From the NCBI GenBank assembly GCA_005888925.1, contig VBCP01000259.1, positions 1 through 7,865 of the forward strand: DNA of 7,865 nt. The letters run 5' to 3'. A program made the translations under genes and the position numbers. The notes below the pieces were generated by a model. It was given only the letters and a program-made list of their open reading frames with translations, searched no databases and was not told the origin of the DNA. Shown in pieces: positions 1-6,465 of this stretch (within the stretch, counting starts at the first letter, position 1; every line of letters begins with the position of its first letter). Source of the stretch: Betaproteobacteria bacterium. Lineage in GTDB: Bacteria; Pseudomonadota; Gammaproteobacteria; Burkholderiales; SG8-39.

Positions 1-157
1 GCGGCAACGCATCGCGGATTTCCACCGCGCGCTCGACCGAGAGGTAGCGCGGACTCGACGGATACAACACCAGCCCGATGGCATCGGCGCCGGCTTGCGC
101 AGCCGCGCGCGCATCCTCCGTGCGCGTGATGCCGCAGATCTTGATGCGCGTTCTCAC
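1..157 (-). CDS. trpF: Phosphoribosylanthranilate isomerase TrpF, N-terminal part (runs off the left edge)
   Basis: TrpF converts N-(5'-phosphoribosyl)anthranilate to the carboxyphenylamino-deoxyribulose phosphate in cytoplasmic tryptophan synthesis. Only the first 52 codons are present. They read as the start of the (beta/alpha)8 barrel: the first strand carries KICGITR (residues 6-12) with the catalytic Cys at residue 8, followed by a helix and the GADAIGLVLYPSSPRY segment (residues 28-43). This N-terminus is very typical of the family. The catalytic Asp and the phosphate-binding loops lie beyond the edge. The start is a GTG at 157-155 that overlaps the truA stop as GTGA, which implies translational coupling with truA. 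The ribosome site is weak (a GGGG inside truA about 9 nt upstream). Identification is firm; the GTG start is inferred from the overlap and from the position of the conserved first strand. Confidence 0.93.
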   Translation of the reverse strand, partial: MRTRIKICGITRTEDARAAAQAGADAIGLVLYPSSPRYLSVERAVEIRDALP

Positions 158-912
158 CGTGGCAGGCCCCACTTCACGTCGTACTCGATGCGTTCCAGAT
201 ACAAGCCCTCAGGCGCGAACGTCGGCGCCGCTTTCGTGCGATCGCGCGATGCGAGCAGCTCGGCGATCCAGTGCGGCGGCTGGCGTCCATTGCCGACGTA
301 GATCAGGCTGCCGACGATGTTGCGCACCATGTGCTGCAGGAAGGCGTTCGCGCGGATCACGAAGTCGATGCGCTCCGCGCTTTGCTCGATGGCGATGGCG
401 TGCACGGTACGCACGGGCGTCTTCGCCTGACATTCTGCCGCGCGAAACGCGGAGAAATCGTGCTCGCCGACGAGCGCGCGGGCGCCTGTGCGCATCGCGT
501 CGACGTCGAGCGGCGCGTGATACCAGCCGGCGTGGCGCGCCGCCAGCGCCGGGCGCACCCGGCGATTGATGAGCCTGTAGCGGTAGGTGCGCGAGATCGC
601 GCTATAGCGCGCGTGGAATTCCACATCGACCGGCTGCGCCCAGAGCACGGCGATCGATTCGGGCAGGAACGCGTTGACGCCGCGCACCCACGCCGTTTGC
701 GGGCGCGAAGCAGCGCTGTCGAAATGCACCACTTGCTCGCGTGCATGGACGCCGCGGTCGGTGCGTCCGGCGGCGGTCACGCCGACCGGCTCGCCGGCGA
801 TCGCGCAAAGCGCTTGTTCGAGCACATCCTGCACTGCGCCGCCGCCGGGCTGGGTCTGCCAGCCGAGAAAGCGGCTGCCGTCGTACTCGAGCGCTATGGC
901 AATGCGGGGAAT
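154..912 (-). CDS. truA: tRNA pseudouridine(38-40) synthase TruA, apparent ATT start
   Basis: TruA isomerises uridines 38, 39 and 40 in the anticodon arm of many tRNAs to pseudouridine. With the start proposed here the protein has 252 residues, close to the usual 250-270. The first strand IAIALEYDGSRFLGWQ (residues 4-19) is conserved. The catalytic motif GRTDRGVHA lies at residues 49-57 with the nucleophilic Asp at 52. Later family segments include FHARYSA (99-105), NAFLQHMVRN (189-198) and AAPTFAPEGLYL (228-238). The first canonical start in this frame is a GTG at 834-832, but it would delete the conserved first 26 residues including YDG and GWQ. An in-frame TGA lies in the 3' end of fimV, and between it and 834 I find no ATG, GTG, TTG or CTG. 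An ATT at 912-910 gives the expected family N-terminus (M-P-R-I-A-I). It lies 7 nt after the fimV stop, without a clear Shine-Dalgarno, so coupling to fimV is likely. The function is certain; the start codon is inferred. Confidence 0.93.
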   Translation of the reverse strand: MPRIAIALEYDGSRFLGWQTQPGGGAVQDVLEQALCAIAGEPVGVTAAGRTDRGVHAREQVVHFDSAASRPQTAWVRGVNAFLPESIAVLWAQPVDVEFHARYSAISRTYRYRLINRRVRPALAARHAGWYHAPLDVDAMRTGARALVGEHDFSAFRAAECQAKTPVRTVHAIAIEQSAERIDFVIRANAFLQHMVRNIVGSLIYVGNGRQPPHWIAELLASRDRTKAAPTFAPEGLYLERIEYDVKWGLPR

Positions 913-919
913 TGCAGGG

Positions 920-3565
920 TTAACCGAGCTTGGCGAGGAGCTGCTCGGCGCTGCCGCGCTGTGCGGCGTCGCCGTCCTTCACGACTTCCTTGAGCAGCTC
1001 GCGCGCGCCGTCCTTGTCGCCCATTTCCTCGTAGGCCTTGGCGAGATCGAGCTTGGTCGCGACCTCCTGCCATTTCGGATCGGAGCTCGGCTTGGTGGCG
1101 AGCACGGTGGCATCGGGCGCGGAAGTGCCGAGGTCCAGGCTGATCGAGGAGAGATCCATCTGCGGCGCCTCGGCGGCTGGCGCGGCCTCGGGCTTTTTGT
1201 CGGTATCGAGATTGAGATCGAAGTCGAGCCCGCCGCTCGGCTCGGGCGCGGGCTCGGGCGCGGCAGGCCTCGACGCCTCGGGTTTTTTCTCCTCGGTTCC
1301 CAAGTCCAGGTTGAAGTCCATCGCGCCGAGCGACTTATCCTGCCCGCCGGCGATGACCGTCTCGTCGTGCGAGGCGGCGCCCGCGGCCTTCAGCGACTGC
1401 GTCGACCCGAGGTCGATGTCGACGCCCGAGGCCGTCGAGTCCTTGCCCGGCTCGTCGAGCGAGATATCGGGCACGGAAGCCTGCGCCTGGCCGGCGCCGC
1501 CGAGATCGAAATCGAGCGTCGGCGCTGCGGCCGCGGCGGCCGGCGCGGCCGCGGCGGCGGCTTCGCCGCCACCGGCGCCCGCGTAAAGGCCGTTCTGGGC
1601 GTCGATCGAGCGGCCGAGCGCCGCTGCCTTTTCCCATTCGGGCCCGGTGCCGTTCGTGATGCCCTTCAACTTGAGCGCGGTCTGCTCGAAAGCCTTCGCG
1701 TCCTTGCGGTGCGCGTAGATCTCGAGGAGCTTGCCGTGCACCGCGGTGCGCTTGGCATCCTTCTGCAGCGCTTCCTTGAGGATTTCCTCGGCCTGCGCGT
1801 CGCGGCCGTATGCCATGTAGACGTCGGCCTCGGCAATCGGATCGACCTCTTCGGCCTCCATTCCCGCCGGTGCCTGGCTCACGCCCTGGACCGAGACGGT
1901 CGTGGTGGTGCCGGAGGGCGGCGCGGTCGGCTCGGCAAGCGACGCCGCGGCGCCGCCGGCGGCCGCAGCGCCTAGGACGCTGTCCTGGAACTTAGCGTGG
2001 GCCTTTTTTTTTCTGCGCCAGGACCACCAGAAGTAGGCCCCGAGGAGGACGACGACTAGGCCCAGCGCCGCTATGTAGACCGGGTCGGCAAATTCGTCGA
2101 GGAGGCTCGGCTCGGGCGGTGGCGGAGCTTTCTTCGCCGGCGGCTTCGGCGCGGCGGGTTTCGGCGCTTCGGCGGCAGGTTTGGGAGCTTCCGCCGCGGG
2201 CTTCGGCGCTTCGGCGACGGGCGGCTTCGCCGCCTCCGCAGGAGGCTTGGGCGCCTCGGCGGCCGGCTTCGCCGGCTCGGGCTTCACGGGCGCGGGGGTC
2301 GGAGCCGGCGTCGGGGCGGGCTTCGGCGCTTCGGCAACCGGCTTGGCGGGTTCGGGCTTGGCGGGCGCCGGTGCCTGCGCAACCGGTGGAACCGGGGCGG
2401 GCTTCGCGGCACCCTTCTTCTCCATCTCCGCAAGCTGCTGGTTCTTCAGCGCGAGCAGCTTCTGCAGGTCGGTGACGTTCCGTTCCAGCTCCTGCTGGCG
2501 CGATTGCGCCTCGCTCAGCGCGCGCTCGCGCGCCGCCGCATCGTCCTCGCGCGCGGCGCGCGCGCCGGGTGCCGCGGGCTTCGCCGGATCGGCCTTCGAG
2601 AGGCGCAGCTGATCGGCCGGCGCCGCCGGCTTCGCAGGCTCGGGTTTCGGTTCGATGCGGCCGGTGACCTCCCGCTGGCCGGCCGCGGCGTCCGCCGGCG
2701 TCGGCGCGGCGGCGAGGCGACTGCGGTATTCCATGAACTGGCCGTGGTGCTCCTTGACGAGCCGGTTTGCTTCTTCGCGATCGATCGTGCCGAAGCTGTC
2801 GGCCTCGGGGATATTGAGGATCTTGCCGGTGCGCACCAGGTTCACGTTGCCGCGAATGAACGCGGCTTCGTTGGCGCGGAAGATCGCGATCAGCATCTGG
2901 TTGAGCGTGACGCCCGGGCGCGAATTCTGGCGCGCGATGGCGCCGAGCGTATCGCCGCGCTTCACTTCATAAGTGTTGGCAGCCGGTTTTGCTGGCGCCT
3001 CCGCCTGCGGTGCCGCTTGCGGCGCAGGCGCCGGGCTTGGCGTCGCTTCGGGCGCCGGTTGTGGCGCCGCCGGCTCGGCGGGCGTCGGCTCGGCCGCAGG
3101 CGTAGGCGCAGGCTTCTCCGCGACCGGCGGCAAAGGCGCTGCCGCGATCGCCTGCTGCCGGCTGCGGTATTCCGGCGGATCGAGGAGGAACGTGTATTCC
3201 CGCACCAGCCTGCCCGAGCTCCAGGACAGCTCGATCAGGATGTCGAGGAACGGCTCGTTGACCGGCTGCGACGTCGTCACGCGCAGGAACGGCCGCTTGT
3301 CGCGCCGCTCGAGGTTGATACGCAGGCTGTTCAGCGCCGGGTTGATGTTGATGCCGGCTTGCTCGAAGGCTTCGGGCGACGCCAGTCGCGCGGACAGGCC
3401 TTCTTCCTCTCCCGGCTGCAGCGAAACGATCTCGATCTCGGCGAGCAATGGCTGGCCGAGCGGCGAGAGCACCGTGAGGCGTCCGAGTCCCGCCGCGTTC
3501 GCCACAGCGGCGAGCGCAAGCCAGGCCATAGCCGCAACGACGATGCTGATCGATCTCCGCGCCAC
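920..3565 (-). CDS. fimV: FimV/HubP-family polar landmark and pilus-assembly protein
   Basis: FimV-family proteins sit in the inner membrane at the cell pole, bind peptidoglycan through LysM, and help assemble type IV pili and position polar machinery. With a GTG start the protein has 881 residues. A signal peptide spans 1-24 (RR, hydrophobic core, then ANA before AGLG). The FimV N-domain is at about 25-133, a Pro/Ala linker at 137-196, LysM at 197-253 (YEVKRGDTLGAIARQN ... ILNIP), a coiled coil at about 340-385, and a Pro/Ala/Lys-rich stretch at 386-487. One transmembrane helix (about 495-515) is followed by RRKKK. The cytoplasmic tail is acidic, has a TPR-like region (575-633), repeated LDFDLG/IDLGS/LDLGT motifs, and a C-terminal FimV domain (825-881). 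A TTG at 3604 would add 13 residues before a complete signal peptide and has no ribosome site. The GTG at 3565 has GGGGGG 10 nt upstream and is preferred. Being in an amino-acid gene cluster is normal for betaproteobacteria. A slippery A9 run follows the transmembrane helix. Confidence 0.92.
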   Translation of the reverse strand: MARRSISIVVAAMAWLALAAVANAAGLGRLTVLSPLGQPLLAEIEIVSLQPGEEEGLSARLASPEAFEQAGININPALNSLRINLERRDKRPFLRVTTSQPVNEPFLDILIELSWSSGRLVREYTFLLDPPEYRSRQQAIAAAPLPPVAEKPAPTPAAEPTPAEPAAPQPAPEATPSPAPAPQAAPQAEAPAKPAANTYEVKRGDTLGAIARQNSRPGVTLNQMLIAIFRANEAAFIRGNVNLVRTGKILNIPEADSFGTIDREEANRLVKEHHGQFMEYRSRLAAAPTPADAAAGQREVTGRIEPKPEPAKPAAPADQLRLSKADPAKPAAPGARAAREDDAAARERALSEAQSRQQELERNVTDLQKLLALKNQQLAEMEKKGAAKPAPVPPVAQAPAPAKPEPAKPVAEAPKPAPTPAPTPAPVKPEPAKPAAEAPKPPAEAAKPPVAEAPKPAAEAPKPAAEAPKPAAPKPPAKKAPPPPEPSLLDEFADPVYIAALGLVVVLLGAYFWWSWRRKKKAHAKFQDSVLGAAAAGGAAASLAEPTAPPSGTTTTVSVQGVSQAPAGMEAEEVDPIAEADVYMAYGRDAQAEEILKEALQKDAKRTAVHGKLLEIYAHRKDAKAFEQTALKLKGITNGTGPEWEKAAALGRSIDAQNGLYAGAGGGEAAAAAAPAAAAAAPTLDFDLGGAGQAQASVPDISLDEPGKDSTASGVDIDLGSTQSLKAAGAASHDETVIAGGQDKSLGAMDFNLDLGTEEKKPEASRPAAPEPAPEPSGGLDFDLNLDTDKKPEAAPAAEAPQMDLSSISLDLGTSAPDATVLATKPSSDPKWQEVATKLDLAKAYEEMGDKDGARELLKEVVKDGDAAQRGSAEQLLAKLG
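1520..1564 (-). repeat. Poly-alanine linker of FimV with a 14-bp direct repeat
   Basis: This part of fimV encodes Ala runs broken by Pro, just before the first LDFDLGG motif of the cytoplasmic tail. At DNA level the 14-mer GCGGCCGCGGCGGC occurs twice, at 1527-1540 and 1545-1558. It is a low-complexity flexible linker with no sign of a functional DNA element, and it may vary in length between strains by slippage. Confidence 0.6.
1992..2012 (-). other. A9 run with in-phase A AAA AAG slippery heptamer, followed by a -1 frame stop
   Basis: The codons after the FimV transmembrane helix read CGC AGA AAA AAA AAG, giving nine consecutive A (complement of T 2004-2012) and then G. In the reading frame the last seven bases are A AAA AAG, the heptamer and phase used for programmed -1 frameshifting in Escherichia coli dnaX. 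After a -1 shift, or one extra A from polymerase slippage, the next codons are GGC CCA CGC TAA, with the stop at 1994-1992. The product would be about 524 residues, ending at the membrane anchor. Losing one A leads to a TAG within about a dozen codons. A small perfect hairpin (AGGAC-AGC-GTCCT, complement of 1974-1986) starts 16 nt downstream, and upstream only a weak GGTGG resembles a Shine-Dalgarno. The sequence and frames are seen directly; that slippage happens is inference. Confidence 0.4.
2153..2215 (-). repeat. Three tandem 21-bp units encoding AEAPKPA in FimV
   Basis: Three adjacent 21-bp units (2195-2215, 2174-2194, 2153-2173) each encode AEAPKPA in the periplasmic Pro/Ala/Lys linker before the transmembrane helix. 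The units differ only at synonymous positions, which suggests duplication followed by drift. Diverged EAPKP, PEPAKPA and AAKPP variants continue through roughly 2140-2400, and PEPAKPAAP also occurs before the coiled coil. The likely role is an extended spacer crossing or embedded in the peptidoglycan layer, and its length probably varies between relatives. Confidence 0.75.
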
Positions 3566-3657
3566 GATTTCCGAACCCCCCGAATTATTCTTTAGCCGGA
3601 CCAACTAACTTAACATCATGGCCTTACCGCTGCAAATTGAGAGATTTTCTGGGTTTT
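3566..3657 (-). promoter_or_regulatory. asd-fimV intergenic gap, possible weak fimV promoter
   Basis: This 92-nt gap is the only notable non-coding stretch in the window and is clearly richer in A+T than the genes. On the minus strand AATAAT (3589-3584) matches five of six bases of a sigma-70 -10 box. Eighteen nt upstream is TTAAGT (3613-3608), a poor three-of-six -35 match. GGGGGG at 3581-3576 lies 10 nt before the fimV GTG and is the only plausible ribosome site. I see no hairpin followed by a T-run on the minus strand, so read-through from asd is expected and a promoter here would add to it. The promoter call is tentative. Confidence 0.3.
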
Positions 3658-4791
3658 TTAGTGCTGCACGCCGGCATCGAGCAGCATGCGCAGCATCCGC
3701 CGGAGCGGCTCGGCCGCGCCCCACAGAAGCTGGTCGCCGACGGTGAATGCGGTGAGATAGTTCTCGCCCATCGGTAATTTGCGCAGCCGGCCCACCGGCA
3801 CTGACAGTTTCCCGCTGACCGCCGCCGGCGTCAGCTCCGCGAGCGATTCCTCCCGGCGGTTGGGGACGACCTTCACCCAGTCGTTCGCCTCCGCCAGCAT
3901 GCTCTCGATTTCGTCGAGCGGCAGCGCGCGGCGCAGCTTGATGGTCAGCGCCTGGCTGTGGCAGCGCATCGCCCCGATTCGCACGCACACACCGTCCATC
4001 GGAATCTGGGCGCCGTTGCTGCGGCCGAGGATCTTGTTCCCCTCGGCCTGCGCCTTCCATTCCTCCTTGCTCTGCCCGTTGCCGAGGTCCTGGTCGATCC
4101 ACGGCAGCAGGCTGCCGGCGAGCGCATAGCCGACGTTCTCGCGCGGCAGCGTGCGCGAGCGGATCGATTCGCTTACGGCGCGGTCGATGTCGAGGATCGC
4201 CGAGGCCGGATCATCGAGCAGCGCGCGCGCGGCTCCGCCGATCGCCGCCATCTGCGCCACCAGATCGCGCATGGCGGCTGCACCCTGCCCCGACGCAGCC
4301 TGATAGGTCATGCTCGTCATCCACTCGATCTCGTCGCGCTGCAGGAGCCCCGCCATCCCCATGAGCATCAGGCTGACGGTGCAATTGCCGCCGATGTAGT
4401 TCTTGACGTTTTTCTTCAGGGCATCCTTGATGAGCGGCGTGTTGACCGGGTCGAGGATGATCACGGCGTCGTCATTCATGCGCAGCGCGCTCGCCGCGTC
4501 GATCCAGTAGCCTTGCCAGCCGGCCGCGCGCAGCTTCGGATACACCTCGTTCGTGTAATCGCCGCCCTGGCAGGACATGATCACCGGCAAGGCCTTCAGC
4601 GTCGCGATGTCGGTAGCGCTCTTCACCGCCTCCACCGCCTTGCCGACATTCGGCGCTTTTCCGCCCGCCTGCGAAGTGGAGAAGAACACCGGCTCGATTT
4701 GGTCGAAGTCGCGCTCCTCGCGCATGCGCTGCACGAGCACCGAGCCCACCATCCCGCGCCAGCCGACGATGCCTACTCTGAGCATTCGCAT
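3658..4791 (-). CDS. asd: Aspartate-semialdehyde dehydrogenase
   Basis: Asd reduces L-aspartyl 4-phosphate to aspartate 4-semialdehyde with NADPH. This is the branch point to lysine/diaminopimelate, threonine and methionine. The 377-residue protein is near the length of the E. coli enzyme. The Rossmann loop is GWRGMVGS (residues 10-17). The catalytic Cys137 sits in GGNCTVS, the QAASG segment is at 164-168, and the active-site His277 lies in RCHSQ. These residues and the GWRGMVGS loop mark the gamma/betaproteobacterial form rather than the shorter Gram-positive or archaeal form. The start ATG is 3 nt after the leuB stop. A second ATG two codons in (4785-4783) would give 375 residues and cannot be excluded. 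Neither start has a visible Shine-Dalgarno, so translation is probably coupled to leuB. No terminator is seen after the stop. Confidence 0.97.
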   Translation of the reverse strand: MRMLRVGIVGWRGMVGSVLVQRMREERDFDQIEPVFFSTSQAGGKAPNVGKAVEAVKSATDIATLKALPVIMSCQGGDYTNEVYPKLRAAGWQGYWIDAASALRMNDDAVIILDPVNTPLIKDALKKNVKNYIGGNCTVSLMLMGMAGLLQRDEIEWMTSMTYQAASGQGAAAMRDLVAQMAAIGGAARALLDDPASAILDIDRAVSESIRSRTLPRENVGYALAGSLLPWIDQDLGNGQSKEEWKAQAEGNKILGRSNGAQIPMDGVCVRIGAMRCHSQALTIKLRRALPLDEIESMLAEANDWVKVVPNRREESLAELTPAAVSGKLSVPVGRLRKLPMGENYLTAFTVGDQLLWGAAEPLRRMLRMLLDAGVQH

Positions 4792-4794
4792 AGT

Positions 4795-5847
4795 CTATAG
4801 AGCAGCCAACACCGCGTCGCCCATTTCCTGGGTGCCGACCTTGCGGGCTCCCGCGGTGGGGATGTCGGCGGTGCGCACGCCCGCCTTCAATACTTTGGCG
4901 ACCGCGGCCTCGATGCGCCCGGCAGCCTGCGCCTCGCCGAGCGAGTAGCGCAGCATCATCGCGGCAGAGAGGATCGTGGCAAGCGGATTGGCGACGCCGC
5001 GGCCGGCGATGTCGGGCGCCGAGCCGTGGATCGGCTCATACAGACCTTTGCCGCGCGCATCGAGCGACGCCGAGGGCAGCATGCCGATCGAACCGGTCAG
5101 CATCGACGCCTCGTCCGACAGGATGTCGCCGAAGAGATTGCCGGTGACGATCACATCGAATTGCTTGGGATTGCGCACCAGCTGCATGGCGCAGTTGTCG
5201 ACGTACATGTGCGAGAGCTCGACGTCCGGATATTTCGCCGCCTCCGCGGTCACCACTTCGCGCCAGAGCTGCGACGTCTCGAGCACGTTGGCCTTGTCCA
5301 CCGAGCAGACTCTCTTGCTCCGCTTGCGCGCCGCGTCGAACGCCACGCGCGCGATGCGGCGGATCTCGCCCTCGCGGTAGCGCATCGTGTCGAAGCCCTC
5401 GCGCTCGCCATCGGTTTCCCGAATGCCCTTGGGCTCGCCGAAGTAAATGTCGCCGGTGAGCTCGCGCACGATCAGGATGTCGAGCCCCGCCACCACCTCG
5501 GCCTTGAGCGCAGATGCGGACACGAGCTCGGGGTGGACCTGCGCCGGGCGCAGATTGGCAAACAGGCCGAGCTCCTTGCGCAGGCCGAGGATCGCCTGCT
5601 CGGGTCGCTTGGCGCGCGGCAGCTTGTCGTAGCGCGCGTCGCCCACTGCCCCGAACAGGATGGCGTCAGCCGCCTTTGCGAGCGCCAGCGTCGCCGGCGG
5701 CAGCGGATCGCTGGAAGATTCGTAACCGGCGCCGCCGACCGGCGCTTCCTGCAATTCGAGCGACAGCCCCAGCTTGCGCAGCACCTTCAGCGCCTGCGCA
5801 ATGATTTCCGGCCCGATGCCGTCACCGGGCAGAACGGCGACTTTCAT
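4795..5847 (-). CDS. leuB: 3-isopropylmalate dehydrogenase
   Basis: LeuB oxidises and decarboxylates (2R,3S)-3-isopropylmalate to 4-methyl-2-oxopentanoate using NAD+, the third dedicated step of leucine synthesis. It is a cytoplasmic, usually dimeric enzyme that needs Mg2+ or Mn2+. The protein has 350 residues, slightly under the usual 355-360. It starts with MKVAVLPGDGIGPEI. Substrate arginines are at 90, 100 and 128 (RELTGDIYFGEP), with catalytic Tyr135 and Lys185 (SVDKANVL). Metal ligands are Asp217 (YVDNCAM), Asp241 and Asp245 (NLFGDILSDEAS). The NAD loop EPIHGSAPDIAG is at 271-282 and fits NAD rather than NADP use. All expected key residues are present. The ATG lies 1 nt after the leuD stop (TAA G ATG) and has no clear ribosome site, which points to translational coupling. 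Confidence 0.98.
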   Translation of the reverse strand: MKVAVLPGDGIGPEIIAQALKVLRKLGLSLELQEAPVGGAGYESSSDPLPPATLALAKAADAILFGAVGDARYDKLPRAKRPEQAILGLRKELGLFANLRPAQVHPELVSASALKAEVVAGLDILIVRELTGDIYFGEPKGIRETDGEREGFDTMRYREGEIRRIARVAFDAARKRSKRVCSVDKANVLETSQLWREVVTAEAAKYPDVELSHMYVDNCAMQLVRNPKQFDVIVTGNLFGDILSDEASMLTGSIGMLPSASLDARGKGLYEPIHGSAPDIAGRGVANPLATILSAAMMLRYSLGEAQAAGRIEAAVAKVLKAGVRTADIPTAGARKVGTQEMGDAVLAAL

Positions 5848-5848
5848 C

Positions 5849-6442
5849 TTAGAAGTACCAGGGGTACTGCGTTTTGCGCCGCGCCTCGAACTCGCGGATC
5901 TTGTCCGCGTGGCGCAGCGTGAGGCCGATCTCGTCGAGGCCGTTCAGCAGGCAGTGCTTGCGGAACGGATCGATCTCGAAGCGCATGCTGAGTGACTGGT
6001 CGGTGCTCGCCACCGTCTGCCGCTCGAGATCGACCACCAGCCGGAAGCCGGGAAATGCGTTGCATTCGTGGAACAGGCGATCCACTTCCGCTTCGCTTAG
6101 GACCACGGGAAGGAAGCCGTTCTTGAACGAGTTGGTGAAGAAGATGTCGGCGAACGAGGGCGCGATCACGCAGCGAAAGCCGTGCTCCATCAGCGCCCAC
6201 GGCGCATGTTCGCGCGAGGAGCCGCAGCCAAAGTTCTTGCGCGCGAGCAGGATCGCGGCGCCCTTGTAGCGCGGCTGATTGAGCACGAACTGCGGGTCCT
6301 TGCGCCATTCCGCGAACAGGCCCTGGGCAAAGCCGGTGCGCTTGATCGAGGCGAGGTACTGCTTCGGGATGATCTGGTCGGTGTCGACGTTGGCGCGGTC
6401 GAGCGGCGCCACGACCCCATTCAACACGGTGAACTTTTCCAT
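5849..6442 (-). CDS. leuD: 3-isopropylmalate dehydratase small subunit
   Basis: LeuD is the small (swivel-domain) subunit of isopropylmalate isomerase. With LeuC it converts 2-isopropylmalate to 3-isopropylmalate through a dehydrated intermediate. The 197-residue protein shows the family core: NVDTDQIIPKQYL (18-30), LARKNFGCGSSREHAPWAL (66-84) with the conserved GSSREHAPWAL substrate-binding loop, and APSFADIFFTNSFKNG (94-109). It is shorter than the betaproteobacterial LeuD proteins I recall (about 212-216), because the loop between the EW at residues 45-46 and the downstream QPRYKGA segment is compact. The E. coli form is of similar length to this one. The ATG is preceded by GGAG with 7-nt spacing (6453-6450), the clearest ribosome site in the window. 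It starts 23 nt after leuC and ends 1 nt before leuB. Confidence 0.98.
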   Translation of the reverse strand: MEKFTVLNGVVAPLDRANVDTDQIIPKQYLASIKRTGFAQGLFAEWRKDPQFVLNQPRYKGAAILLARKNFGCGSSREHAPWALMEHGFRCVIAPSFADIFFTNSFKNGFLPVVLSEAEVDRLFHECNAFPGFRLVVDLERQTVASTDQSLSMRFEIDPFRKHCLLNGLDEIGLTLRHADKIREFEARRKTQYPWYF

Positions 6443-6449
6443 CGCCTAG

Positions 6450-6453
6450 CTCC
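6450..6453 (-). promoter_or_regulatory. Ribosome binding site of leuD
   Basis: GGAG lies 7 nt upstream of the leuD ATG inside the short leuC-leuD spacer. It supports the start at 6442 and suggests leuD is initiated independently, unlike leuB and asd. Confidence 0.6.
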
Positions 6454-6465
6454 AGCGCCTGCCGT

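Noticed and set aside
674..1975. 433-codon plus-strand open frame opposite fimV
   Set aside because: It is antisense to fimV, rich in Arg/Gly/Ala, has no family motif and lies in the high-GC third-position shadow of a clearly real gene.
3602..3604. TTG at 3604 as the fimV start
   Set aside because: It would place 13 extra polar residues before a complete signal peptide and has no ribosome site; the GTG at 3565 fits better.
2504..3608. Plus-strand open frames of 363 and 211 codons opposite the fimV N-terminal half
   Set aside because: Their composition (Arg-rich or Ala/Gly/Ser-rich) mirrors the Pro/Ala-rich fimV codons; there are no domains and no ribosome sites.
3611..3625. Mini reading frame ATG ATG TTA AGT TAG on the minus strand upstream of fimV, as a leader peptide
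   Set aside because: It has four codons with no regulatory codon run, attenuator hairpins or spaced ribosome site.
3637..3660. T-run near the end of asd as a terminator
   Set aside because: The T-run is on the plus strand, where no gene ends. On the minus strand it is an A-run and no stable hairpin precedes it.
3958..4800. 280-codon plus-strand open frame opposite asd
   Set aside because: It is antisense to a complete, motif-intact asd; a His/Arg/Asp-rich shadow.
5026..5922. 298-codon plus-strand open frame opposite leuB
   Set aside because: It is antisense to leuB with all catalytic residues intact; no recognisable protein features.
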